48,543 nt of DNA from Candidatus Parcubacteria bacterium (lineage in GTDB: Bacteria > Patescibacteriota > Patescibacteriia > PEXW01). Location: positions 77,459 to 126,001 of the forward strand of contig QZJU01000020.1 in assembly GCA_003597955.1 (NCBI GenBank), written 5' to 3'. The notes beneath the pieces are model-generated. The model saw only the letters and a list, made by a program, of their open reading frames with translations, had not been told where the DNA came from and searched no databases. Position numbers and translations under genes: made by a program. Shown one piece after another: positions 31,378-39,959 of this stretch (its first letter is position 1; every line of letters begins with the position of its first letter).

Positions 31378-32925
31378 ATGCCAGAAATGACAAAGTCAAA
31401 ACGGGTTGAACCTCAACCTGCCGACCAGCCCGGACCGGAGACCAAAAACTCTCCGAGGATTTTGTTGTCTAAAGCTACGGAAAAACCCAAAAATAAATTG
31501 CGGATTCATTGGTGGCGGTTGGGTTTCATCGCGTTCGGGATTTTTGCGATTGCCATTATTTTGGTGGGCTGGCGTGTGCTGACGGTCGGCACCCAGGTTT
31601 TTCACGGCAACAACAATGCTTCAGCTTTAAGCCAATTGGGCAGATTAATTGTGCCGGGTGATCGAGAATTAAAAAATGACGGGAATAAACGCACTAATTT
31701 TCTTTTTGTGGGCCACGGAGGCGAAGGCCACGACGGCCCTTACTTGGCTGACACCATTATTTTCGCAAGCCTGGACCAGAACCAAAATTCCGTCGCTATG
31801 CTTTCGATTCCCCGCGATTTTTTGGTCGACCTGCCGGGCTATGGCTACCGGAAGATCAACAACGCCTTGGCCTTCGGTCTGACCGAGGCCAACCCCAGCG
31901 GCGGAGACGAACTAATGCTAAAGGTCGTGGAAAGCATCACTGGACAAAAAATTCACTATTATATGCGGATTGATTTCAACGGCTTTAGAAAAGCAGTTGA
32001 CGATTTGGGCGGCATCGAGGTGAATGTTGAAAATTCTTTCACGGATTACCAATACCCAACCTACAATTATGGCTACCAAACCATAAAATTTGAGGCCGGC
32101 GAACAACATTTCAACGGCGAAAAAGCCCTGCAGTTTGCGCGTTCCCGTCACGGCACCAATGGCGAGAATTCCGACTTTGCCCGCTCTATTCGCCAGCAAA
32201 AATTACTTTTTGCTTTTCGAGAAAAAGCCTTGACTTTAGGCACACTGACCAATCCCGGAAAAATCAATGCCCTCCTGAAAACTCTGGGCGACCATGTTTC
32301 CAGCAACTTGGAGCTTTGGGAAGTTCTACGCCTAGCTGAAGTCGCAAAAAATCTTTCGACTCATAGCGTAATCACCCGAGTTTTGGAAACCGGTCCGACA
32401 GGTCTGGTTAAAGCAGCTACTGGCTTGGATGGCGCATATGTTTTGCAGCCAAGAATCGGCCTTGGTAATTACCAAGAAATTCAAGAACTAACTAAAGACA
32501 TTTTTATTTTAAATCAAGTGGCTAAGGAGGCGGCCCCAATTCAAATTCAAAACGCAACCAGCGAAAAAGGCTTGGCCGAAACTGCGGCCACAACTCTTAA
32601 TGGCTTTGCTTACGAAGTTACTTCAGTGACTAACCTAAAAACTACCCGCTACGACCAAAGTTTTGTTGTGGATCTTTCCAACGGCCATGCCGTGCAAACC
32701 GTAGCGCAATTAAAAAAACGCTACAACGCAGAAGTAGTCACGGAACTGCCGGCCGATATCACTTTGCAACTAAATCAAAACCTCAACGGCAACTTGAATC
32801 AAAACCGAAACTTGTCTCTGAACCCGCCAAAAATAATCTTGGTTTTGGGCCGTGCGTCCGTGACAACGGTCAACAATCAAGCAAAACCCCATCTACAAAA
32901 AGCTTCACCGACTAGTTCAATTTAG
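31378..32925 (+). CDS. LytR-CpsA-Psr family cell-wall glycopolymer transferase
   Basis: A 515-residue membrane protein. It has a cytoplasmic N-terminus, one membrane segment (about 48-68), and an external LCP domain with the conserved ADTIIFASL, SIPRDFLV (catalytic-site Arg), GYRKINNALAF and ALQFARSRHG (about 258) motifs. A LytR_C-like domain follows (about 385-455), then an Asn-rich stretch (LNQNLNGNLNQN) near the end. LCP enzymes attach polymers from lipid carriers to peptidoglycan or proteins. No ribosome site is seen; the mRNA may be nearly leaderless. der starts five bases after its stop. Confidence 0.9.
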   Translation: MPEMTKSKRVEPQPADQPGPETKNSPRILLSKATEKPKNKLRIHWWRLGFIAFGIFAIAIILVGWRVLTVGTQVFHGNNNASALSQLGRLIVPGDRELKNDGNKRTNFLFVGHGGEGHDGPYLADTIIFASLDQNQNSVAMLSIPRDFLVDLPGYGYRKINNALAFGLTEANPSGGDELMLKVVESITGQKIHYYMRIDFNGFRKAVDDLGGIEVNVENSFTDYQYPTYNYGYQTIKFEAGEQHFNGEKALQFARSRHGTNGENSDFARSIRQQKLLFAFREKALTLGTLTNPGKINALLKTLGDHVSSNLELWEVLRLAEVAKNLSTHSVITRVLETGPTGLVKAATGLDGAYVLQPRIGLGNYQEIQELTKDIFILNQVAKEAAPIQIQNATSEKGLAETAATTLNGFAYEVTSVTNLKTTRYDQSFVVDLSNGHAVQTVAQLKKRYNAEVVTELPADITLQLNQNLNGNLNQNRNLSLNPPKIILVLGRASVTTVNNQAKPHLQKASPTSSI

Positions 32926-32930
32926 AAGTT

Positions 32931-34262
32931 ATGGCTTATCCAGCCGTCCTGATTTTGGGACGGACTAATGTGGGCAAATCGACCTTATTCAACCGCCTCT
33001 CGGGCGGACGCTTTGCCATCACTCACGCATCGGCTCACACCACCCGGGATCTTCAAAAACAACCTGTCAGCTGGAACAATAAACTTTTTACCTTAATTGA
33101 CAGTGGGGGTTTTGACCTGCGACCAGACACCGACTTGTCCGCCGCAGTCCTCAAACAAATTGAAAATGCCAGCCAGGCAGCTGAAGTGGTTGTCTTAGTG
33201 ATCGACGGTGGCTTTGGCTGGAGCCAGGCGGAAAATCAGCTTTTTAAAAAACTTGCCAAAGCGCAGAAAAAAATAATTATTGCTGTTAATAAAATGGATT
33301 CCCCCGCAGCAAGAAACCAGTCGGAATTAACCCAGCGCTTGAAGCGGGGACCGGATAAGCCGATTTTTGTTTCGGCAAAAAACGGCGGCGGCACAGGTGA
33401 CTTGCTGGACGCGATTACGGCCAAACTGGAAGCGAATTACCCCCCTGCCAAGGCCGCGACGACTTGCAAAGTCGCAATCGTTGGCAAAACTAATGTCGGC
33501 AAGTCCGCCTTAACCAATGCTTTATTAGGTGAAGAGGTTCGGGTGGTTTCCGGCCTGCCCCACACCACTCGGGACGTTGCCGAATATGAGATAATTTTTC
33601 AGAAACAGGCAATTATCCTGATTGATACCGCGGGCGTTAGAACTCGCGGCCGCACGGCTGACCAGATTGAAGCGTTAAGCCTGAAGGCCACTTTAAACGC
33701 TTTGGCCGAAGCGGATATCGCGATGCTGGTCTGGTCGGCAAATGAAAAAATCGGCTTGGTGGAAAAAACCCTGGCCGGTTATGCCGCCAAGAATCAAAAG
33801 GGCTTGTTGCTTGTGGCTAACCAAGTTGATAAATTGCCAAGCCGTGATTCTCGAGAACTTAAGCATTTGGAAAAAATTTATCGGTGCAGCCTGGCTTATG
33901 TAAATTGGGCACCCTTGCTCTTTGCCTCCGCCCTGAAAAAAACCGGCCTGGAAAAAATCCTAGATGTTCTGCTGCAAATCCGGCTGGAAAACAGCAAGCG
34001 CCTGACCCTGGAGCAGTTAAACCAAATCCGCAAGGAAATTATTAGGAGTTTGAATTTTAAAACCTCTTGGCAGAAAAAAATTTCTGCGCGGCTAGAACAA
34101 ACGCCCAGTCCCAGCCCGAATTTTGAGCTTAAGGTCGACGGGCGCCACGCCTTACCGGAAGCGATTATTAAAATCGCCGAAAAAAAACTGCGGGAAAAAC
34201 ATGGATTTGTGGGCGTGCCTTTAGGTTTAAAATTACTTCAACCTTTTGCGAAAAAAATATGA
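32931..34262 (+). CDS. der: Ribosome-assembly GTPase Der (EngA)
   Basis: A 443-residue protein with two tandem GTPase domains. The first has GRTNVGKST (G1, about 8-16), DSGGF in place of DTAG/DTGG, and NKMD (G4, about 119). The second has GKTNVGKSA (about 184), DTAGV, and NQVD (about 299). A C-terminal KH-like domain begins near residue 360. It acts in 50S subunit maturation. Overlaps pth by four bases (ATGA), so the pair is probably translated together. Confidence 0.95.
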   Translation: MAYPAVLILGRTNVGKSTLFNRLSGGRFAITHASAHTTRDLQKQPVSWNNKLFTLIDSGGFDLRPDTDLSAAVLKQIENASQAAEVVVLVIDGGFGWSQAENQLFKKLAKAQKKIIIAVNKMDSPAARNQSELTQRLKRGPDKPIFVSAKNGGGTGDLLDAITAKLEANYPPAKAATTCKVAIVGKTNVGKSALTNALLGEEVRVVSGLPHTTRDVAEYEIIFQKQAIILIDTAGVRTRGRTADQIEALSLKATLNALAEADIAMLVWSANEKIGLVEKTLAGYAAKNQKGLLLVANQVDKLPSRDSRELKHLEKIYRCSLAYVNWAPLLFASALKKTGLEKILDVLLQIRLENSKRLTLEQLNQIRKEIIRSLNFKTSWQKKISARLEQTPSPSPNFELKVDGRHALPEAIIKIAEKKLREKHGFVGVPLGLKLLQPFAKKI

Positions 34263-34891
34263 AACCCTTTATAATTCTCGGACTTGGCAACCCAGGCAAA
34301 AAATATTTGAACCACCGTCACAATGTGGGTTTTCGGATTTTAGACGCGCTGGCCGCCAAATGGCAGCTTAGTGGCTTCCAGGAAAATTCGGATTTAAACG
34401 GCGCCTGGGCTAGCAAACCTGGCGACCCAATAGTCTATTTGGTTAAGCCTCTGACCTTTATGAATGAATCCGGGCACGCCGCCCAAAAATTCAGCAATTT
34501 TTACAAAATCCCGCCCGAAAATCTTTGGGTAATTCATGATGATATGGATCTGCCTTTCGAGCAAATTAAAATCCACCGCGATATCTCCGCCGGCGGACAC
34601 AACGGGGTAAAATCAATCATTGAAAATTTGCATACCCAAAATTTCTGGCGTTTCCGAATCGGCATAAGCCGGCCGCGGTTAGGAGACTTAAATGCCGATG
34701 GTCGTATTGATTCCCGAGAGTGGGCCATTGCTAGATATGACAGTGCCGATTATGTTTTGGCGGATTTTGACCCACAGCAACAAAGTGCCTTGCCAGATAT
34801 CCTAAACCGAACCTTGGCCGCGATTGAAATGGCTTTAGCCGAAGGACCGGCCAGGGCTGCCAATTTTTATAACCAAAAAACCAGCTCTTAA
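34259..34891 (+). CDS. pth: Peptidyl-tRNA hydrolase
   Basis: A 210-residue enzyme that releases peptides from peptidyl-tRNA. The start motif FIILGLGNPGKKYLNHRHNVGF holds the catalytic His (about 22), followed by KPLTFMNESG, VIHDDMDLPF (catalytic Asp, about 95), and SAGGHNGVKSI. A short insertion (LGDLNADGRIDSREWAIARY, about 143-162) lies before the last helix and is not usual in the family. The stop codon lies inside the terminator of an opposite-strand RNA gene. Confidence 0.95.
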   Translation: MKPFIILGLGNPGKKYLNHRHNVGFRILDALAAKWQLSGFQENSDLNGAWASKPGDPIVYLVKPLTFMNESGHAAQKFSNFYKIPPENLWVIHDDMDLPFEQIKIHRDISAGGHNGVKSIIENLHTQNFWRFRIGISRPRLGDLNADGRIDSREWAIARYDSADYVLADFDPQQQSALPDILNRTLAAIEMALAEGPARAANFYNQKTSS

Positions 34892-34904
34892 ACTCCGGCT
34901 GGCT
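34875..34904 (-). terminator. Terminator of the minus-strand RNA
   Basis: Minus strand CCAGC / GCTGG stem, 12-base loop, six T; overlaps the last codons of pth. Confidence 0.75.
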
Positions 34905-35074
34905 TTGGTCACTCTTCTCTTATACCCCGCGTCCACGCTCAAGACACATCGGAAAACCGAGGAATCTTGGTTAAAGCAATCGCTGAGGAATAGGAGGGGT
35001 ACCCCAGGATCACGGTGTGGACGCAGGATAGAAGAGAACAGTTTAGGAAATTTTAATCTTCTTTGATTTTCGAA
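34875..35074 (-). ncRNA. Probable structured RNA (about 200 bases) with long closing stem
   Basis: A minus-strand promoter (TTGACA, 17 bases, TAGGTT, 35108-35080) points into this stretch and an intrinsic terminator (CCAGC / GCTGG plus six T, 34904-34875) ends it. The arms 35038-35017 and 34936-34915 pair over 22 positions: 19 Watson-Crick pairs plus two G-U pairs that exist only on the minus strand, and one mismatch. Inside, CCAAGA and CGG-TTTT-CCG with TCTTG form another arm, leaving a large unpaired side. Size and closing stem recall 6S RNA, but no family motif is proven. Signal-recognition-particle landmarks are absent. Confidence 0.65.
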
Positions 35075-35079
35075 AAATT

Positions 35080-35108
35080 AACCTAACATTATTTATTTTT
35101 TTTGTCAA
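35080..35108 (-). promoter_or_regulatory. Promoter of the minus-strand RNA
   Basis: Minus strand TTGACA, 17 bases, TAGGTT. GGTGGTGCGGGG abuts the -35 box, the same flank as at the 4541 promoter. Confidence 0.75.
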
Positions 35109-35151
35109 CCCCGCACCACCTCGTACCATATTGATGCAGGGTGGTGCGGGG
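35109..35151. repeat. CCCCGCACCACC palindrome, second copy
   Basis: CCCCGCACCACC at 35109-35120 is reversed at 35140-35151 with a 19-base spacer. It shares its core, and its position beside a -35 box, with the 4434-4542 element. mfd transcription must also begin hereabouts; TTGTCA-16-TACCAT or TAAATT at 35166 are weak candidates. Confidence 0.8.
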
Positions 35152-35203
35152 CCAACCCTTTTGATTAAATTTGATAAAAACCCTGAATTCAAACCTAGCC
35201 TTC

Positions 35204-38200
35204 ATGTCAAATTCCAATTCTAAAAATCAAACTGAGTTTTTGGCTTTACCGCTGGAACCCGAAGTCGTAAAAAAAATCAAAGCCGGCAAACGGGTACAAA
35301 CCGGCGGAATCCCCGAAATCACGGCTCAAGTCGCCTTAGTCAAAAACGTTTTAAACACTGCAAAACGAGCGTGTTTACTGTGGTTAGTTGACGATGAAGA
35401 ACACCAGCGCCGCGTTGTTGCGGCAGTTGCGTCTCTGGGGCTTAATAAAAACCGCCAATTACGAACCGAAGTAACCCCGCCGGTTTTAACCGAACTGCTG
35501 TTTAAAGAACCGTTAATCTTGGTAATTAACGCTCGCAATTTTTTAACCCCCCTGCCGCAACCCAAGCATTTTACCGATGGGATTCTAAACCTCCGGCCAA
35601 AAATGATTTTGACTCCCACCGACCTCTCTCGCCATTTGGTCGCACACGGCTACATGGCGGAATCCATGGTGGCAGGGCCGGGTGAATTTGCGCGCCGGGG
35701 CGGGGTTTTAGATATTTTCCCGGTTGGTTCCGGCTTTCCGGTGCGAATAGAATTCACTAATCGAGAAATCCAATCCTTGCACACGGTGGATCATGCGAAC
35801 AAATCCGGCGACGAAATTACCAGCACCCTGATTCCGCCCGCTCGCATGCCGGCTCGCGACGAAAACTTCAATTTAGGCGCCTATCTGGACGCCAAAGAAA
35901 CTTTGGCGGTTGTTACCGATGCGGAAGATGCGGTTTCGGCGGAAGCTAGCACGGTACTTGGCAATTTGAGCAAGTTCCCGCTCTTGTGTTTGAGGACTTT
36001 TGGCAATAGCGAGGCCGATATTAATCTTGATATTCGACCCGCGCCGCTTTATGCCGGCCAATATACCCGTTTGGTCAGTGATATTAACTCTTGGTCCGAC
36101 AAAAAACTACTTATCTTAACCGCCCGCAAAAAACAAATCGAAAAATTATTCAGCGAACACAAAATTCGCCAGCCGGAATGCTGGGAAATTCCCTTTAATG
36201 CTCCGGTTTCCGGGTTCCGCTGCGATTCGGCAAAATTATTAGTTCTGACTGACCGAGAAATTTTTCCGCGCGAGTCCCCCGGCATCAGAACGCGAGGCTT
36301 AGACACTTCTTTTCTGGCCGAATTAAAACCTGGAGATTATGCCGTTCACTTGGATCACGGTATAGGTATTTTTAAAGGCATGCGGACCGAAGCCATCAAT
36401 GGCATTGCCAAGGAATACTTTGTTCTAGAATATGCAGAAAAAGATCGTTTGTCCGTACCAGTTGAGCTGGCAGAAAAGCTCTCTAAATATATTGGCGTTG
36501 CTCACCCGCCCCTGCATCGGCTTTCCGGTTCCAATTGGTACCAAGTCACCCGGAAAGTCCGCGAAGACACTCGGGCTTTGGCTAAAGAGTTGGTGAGGCT
36601 ATATGCGGCGCGCGAGCTGATTAGAGTCGCACCCATGCAACCCATGACTGAAGAAGAAAAAGCCTTGGCTGACTCTTTTCCTTTCCAAGAAACCCCGGAT
36701 CAAGAAAGAGCCATTGAAGAAGTTTTTACGGATATGCAATCCGACCGACCTATGGACCGGCTGGTCTGCGGTGATGTGGGTTTCGGCAAAACCGAAGTGG
36801 CAATTCGCGCCGCATACAAAGCCTTGGTAAACGGCTACCAAGTGGCTATGCTGGCGCCGACGACCATCTTAACCCAACAACACTTTGACACTTTTCAAAA
36901 AAGGCTGGCTGGCGCCAAAGTAAAAATCGGCCTGCTTTCCCGCTTTGAATCATTAAAAGAACAGCAAGAAACCATTGAAAAAATCAACCGAGGCGAGGTG
37001 CAAATCGTCATTGGCACGCACCGACTGCTTTCTCGAGACGTAAAATTTCAGAGACTGGGTTTAATCATCATTGACGAAGAGCAAAGATTTGGCGTTGAAC
37101 AAAAGGAGAAGCTAAAGCAGTTCCGGCTGCAAGCACACGTTCTAACCATGTCGGCCACACCCATTCCCCGAACTTTGAATCTGGTTTTATCAAATTTGCG
37201 TGATGTCAGCATGATCGAAACCCCGCCCGAAGGCCGGCAACCCATTGAAACCACGATCGCGCCGTTTTCTGAAGATTTAATCAAAGAAGCGGTCACGCGG
37301 GAAATCTCCAGACAAGGACAAATTTATTACCTATATAACAATGTGGAAACCATTCATGAAAAAGCCGTGGAAATTCAAGAGCTTTTCCCCAGAGCCAGAA
37401 TTGGAGTTGCACACGGGCAATTACCCGAAGAAAAACTAGCCGAGGTTATGCATAAATTTGACGCCTATGAGCTTGACATATTGGTTTGTTCAACGATTAT
37501 CGAAAACGGCTTGGACCTTCCAAATGTGAACACTTTAATTGTTGACCAAGCACCGCGTTTTGGCCTCTCCCAACTTTACCAGTTGCGCGGCCGGATCGGC
37601 CGGGGCAACCGACAAGCCTATGCTTATTTCCTCTACCATAGCCAAAAACTAACGGGTGAAGCCAAACAAAGATTGGTGGGTTTGGAAGAGGCCAAAGCTT
37701 TAGGCTCGGGCATGCAGGTGGCTTTGCGGGATTTGGAAATCCGTGGCACAGGCAATATCTTGGGCAATCAGCAGCACGGCCATGTCGCGGCCATTGGCTT
37801 GGGCTTATACACCCGCTTGCTCGCACAGGAAATTACGGAATTAAAACAAGGCACGGCCTTGCCCTCCATCCATGATGTCACAATCGATTTACCGCTGTCC
37901 GTAGGCATTCCGCACGACTTTGAGCCTGACGAAAGAAACCGTCTGCGAATTTACCAAGACCTAGCTAACATGGTCTCCATCGGCGAACTCTGGCACTACC
38001 ATGATCAATTGGTTAAAGAACGCGTGGCCCCGCAAAGCTTGGAAGATTTGTTCAAACTTTTGGAATTAAAATTACTGGCGCAAAAAACCGACATTACCAA
38101 CATCCAGCTGGTCAAGCTCGGCCCAAATGAAAGACTGATTATCCGCTTTTTACGGCCGATTGAGGTAAAAAATTTAAAACCGCTTTTCGAGCTTTTGGAT

Positions 38201-38356
38201 GGTTGGCAACTGGCTCCGGATCAGATAAAAATCGACAAGCCCAGGTTGGGCAAGGACTGGCTGGCTATGCTTAAAAAAATCATTGCGGTTTTTGAGAAAA
38301 AAGACGCTACCGTCAAACCGGAAAAAACCGAATCCAAGAAAAAAACTAAAAAATAA
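35204..38356 (+). CDS. mfd: Transcription-repair coupling factor Mfd
   Basis: The ATG at 35204 gives 1050 residues; the longer frame from 35171 starts with a TTG without a ribosome site. Mfd removes stalled RNA polymerase and recruits excision repair. Visible: a UvrB-like N-terminal module (GEFARRGGVLDIFP, about 160), the polymerase-interaction domain (GDYAVHLDHGIGIFKG, about 382), helicase motifs (VCGDVGFGKTEVA; DEEQRFGV; SATPIPRTL; QLRGRIGRGNRQAYAYF), and the C-terminal TRCF domain. The N-terminal region is about 100 residues shorter than in E. coli. The tail is Lys-rich. Confidence 0.95.
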   Translation: MSNSNSKNQTEFLALPLEPEVVKKIKAGKRVQTGGIPEITAQVALVKNVLNTAKRACLLWLVDDEEHQRRVVAAVASLGLNKNRQLRTEVTPPVLTELLFKEPLILVINARNFLTPLPQPKHFTDGILNLRPKMILTPTDLSRHLVAHGYMAESMVAGPGEFARRGGVLDIFPVGSGFPVRIEFTNREIQSLHTVDHANKSGDEITSTLIPPARMPARDENFNLGAYLDAKETLAVVTDAEDAVSAEASTVLGNLSKFPLLCLRTFGNSEADINLDIRPAPLYAGQYTRLVSDINSWSDKKLLILTARKKQIEKLFSEHKIRQPECWEIPFNAPVSGFRCDSAKLLVLTDREIFPRESPGIRTRGLDTSFLAELKPGDYAVHLDHGIGIFKGMRTEAINGIAKEYFVLEYAEKDRLSVPVELAEKLSKYIGVAHPPLHRLSGSNWYQVTRKVREDTRALAKELVRLYAARELIRVAPMQPMTEEEKALADSFPFQETPDQERAIEEVFTDMQSDRPMDRLVCGDVGFGKTEVAIRAAYKALVNGYQVAMLAPTTILTQQHFDTFQKRLAGAKVKIGLLSRFESLKEQQETIEKINRGEVQIVIGTHRLLSRDVKFQRLGLIIIDEEQRFGVEQKEKLKQFRLQAHVLTMSATPIPRTLNLVLSNLRDVSMIETPPEGRQPIETTIAPFSEDLIKEAVTREISRQGQIYYLYNNVETIHEKAVEIQELFPRARIGVAHGQLPEEKLAEVMHKFDAYELDILVCSTIIENGLDLPNVNTLIVDQAPRFGLSQLYQLRGRIGRGNRQAYAYFLYHSQKLTGEAKQRLVGLEEAKALGSGMQVALRDLEIRGTGNILGNQQHGHVAAIGLGLYTRLLAQEITELKQGTALPSIHDVTIDLPLSVGIPHDFEPDERNRLRIYQDLANMVSIGELWHYHDQLVKERVAPQSLEDLFKLLELKLLAQKTDITNIQLVKLGPNERLIIRFLRPIEVKNLKPLFELLDGWQLAPDQIKIDKPRLGKDWLAMLKKIIAVFEKKDATVKPEKTESKKKTKK

Positions 38357-38357
38357 A

Positions 38358-38390
38358 AAGCGGAAAACTTGGGATAGTTTTCCGCTAAAA
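38358..38390. terminator. Bidirectional terminator between mfd and the 38396 gene
   Basis: AGCGGAAAAC / GTTTTCCGCT stem with A on one side and T/A-rich DNA on the other; sits between convergent genes. Confidence 0.8.
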
Positions 38391-38395
38391 ATAAT

Positions 38396-38689
38396 TCAAT
38401 CAACCTTGTATCGGTCAAGATGCCGTTGTTGTTTGGCCATGACCGCTTCTTCGTCGTGGAATATTGACCTTTTGCTGCCCTTGGCTTCGCCCAAGTATTT
38501 GTCCTTTGGATGCAGCGAGCAATTGGCGTTTAGGTTGAGACAAAGCTCATTATCGAAATATTGGTTCCGATAACCGTGGCTTAGCGCCCACTTTTTGACA
38601 AAGACCCAGGCCTGGGCCTCGGTAAAGGCATGGACAAAACCCAAGAAAGTCGCGCAATGGTAAACAGCAAAGCACATTTGATTTTTCAA
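38396..38689 (-). CDS. Hypothetical protein, about 97 residues
   Basis: The open frame reaches an ATG at 38722, but the -10 box of its promoter is at 38731-38726, so that ATG precedes the transcript. A TTG at 38689 follows a CGGAGGG site and is preferred, giving MKNQMCFAVYHC. The protein has several Cys and His residues (CFAVYHC, ELCLNLNANCSLH) and a basic C-terminus. No family recognised. Single-gene unit. Confidence 0.65.
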   Translation of the reverse strand: MKNQMCFAVYHCATFLGFVHAFTEAQAWVFVKKWALSHGYRNQYFDNELCLNLNANCSLHPKDKYLGEAKGSKRSIFHDEEAVMAKQQRHLDRYKVD

Positions 38690-38725
38690 AAAACCCTCCG
38701 TTTTTTCTTTTATTTTTAACATCAG

Positions 38726-38754
38726 ATCATAGCGCGAAAATCCCGTCTTGTCAA
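38726..38754 (-). promoter_or_regulatory. Promoter of the 38396 gene
   Basis: Minus strand TTGACA, 17 bases, TATGAT. Confidence 0.8.
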
Positions 38755-38858
38755 GCTAAGACAACACCTTTGCCTCGCTTAGACTTGAATCGAAAACTAA
38801 ACCACGAACTTGCCAACCTCCTAACCCCCGTGCTAGCCTCGATTACATAAATTCCTTT

Positions 38859-39953
38859 ATGGATACCTGGGAAAAAATTTATTGGTGTGCGTGGAAAAAA
38901 ATTTACGCCGTCGGTCCCAAAAGATTTGAACTTTTGCGGCGACATTTTGGTTCCATGCAAAATGCCTGGGAGGCTTCCGATTCCGAAATCGCCATGGCCT
39001 TAGGCGCGGAAAAAAGCCAAAATCTTGAAGAGATACTGAAGACCAAAAGCCAAACCGAGCCTGATGCAAATTGGCAAGCCATGGAAAAACACCAGGTCAA
39101 GGCCGTCACCCTGCTCGAGCCAGAATATCCAAAACTGCTGAAAGAAATCCACTCGGCTCCGCCGGTGCTTTTTTTCAAAGGCGAACTACCAAAGGCCGAA
39201 GAGATTTGCCTGGCCGTAGTCGGCACTCGAGCGATGACTAATTTTGGCAAAACCGCCACCGATCTTTTGGTCGAACCTCTGGCTCAAGCGGGTTTAGCCA
39301 TAATCTCCGGCCTGGCTTTGGGCATCGATGGTGAGGCGCACAAGACCGCGCTCAATGCCGGCGGCCAGACCTTTGCCGTGGTCGGTTCGGGCTTGGACCA
39401 AACTTACCCACCCCAACACAAGCAGTTAAGTGAAGAAATGCTAGCCAAGGGCGGCGGGATAATGAGCGAGTTTACTATTGGCACACCGGCTTTACCCCAC
39501 CACTTTCCTTTGCGCAATCGAATCATCGCAGGCTTGGCTAAAGGCACGCTGATTATCGAGGCGGGCGAAAAATCCGGAGCTTTGTTGACGGCACGCAACG
39601 CCTTGGATGAAAATCGGGAAGTTTTTGCCGTGCCTGGCGATTTCACCCGGCCAAGCGCTCTGGGGCCGAATCAGTTAATAAAGCTTGGGGCGACTACAGT
39701 CACAAAGCCTGAAGATGTTTTAAATGTTTTTGAGCTGAAAACAACGACCGCCACCAAGCCAAAAGCTTTGCCTCGGGCCGATACGCCCGAAGAAGAATTG
39801 ATAATAAAAAATCTAGTCGCGGGCGCAAAACATGTTGACGAACTTTCTAGTTTATGCGATCTTGACCCAAGTATAGTCAACGCGACTTTAATTATGTTGG
39901 AATTGAAAGGTCGCATACGCCATTTGGGCGGTTTGCAATACGAAATTATTTAA
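38859..39953 (+). CDS. dprA: DNA processing protein DprA
   Basis: A 364-residue single-strand DNA-binding protein that loads RecA during natural transformation. It has an N-terminal helical domain, the Rossmann-like core with VVGTRAMTNFGK (about 121), IISGLALGIDGEAHKTAL (about 148), GSGLDQTYPPQH and NRIIAGLAKGTLIIEAGEKSGAL (about 221), and a C-terminal winged helix (about 305-364). It is complete. topA starts six bases after its stop, a common pairing. Transformation competence is consistent with, but not shown by, its presence. Confidence 0.95.
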   Translation: MDTWEKIYWCAWKKIYAVGPKRFELLRRHFGSMQNAWEASDSEIAMALGAEKSQNLEEILKTKSQTEPDANWQAMEKHQVKAVTLLEPEYPKLLKEIHSAPPVLFFKGELPKAEEICLAVVGTRAMTNFGKTATDLLVEPLAQAGLAIISGLALGIDGEAHKTALNAGGQTFAVVGSGLDQTYPPQHKQLSEEMLAKGGGIMSEFTIGTPALPHHFPLRNRIIAGLAKGTLIIEAGEKSGALLTARNALDENREVFAVPGDFTRPSALGPNQLIKLGATTVTKPEDVLNVFELKTTTATKPKALPRADTPEEELIIKNLVAGAKHVDELSSLCDLDPSIVNATLIMLELKGRIRHLGGLQYEII

Positions 39954-39959
39954 ACGGTT

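Noticed and set aside
34981-35010. T-box-like GGGGTACCCC in the 34875-35074 stretch
   Set aside because: The T-box signature GGGTGGNACCGCGG is not met, it faces no synthetase gene, and transcription appears to be on the other strand.
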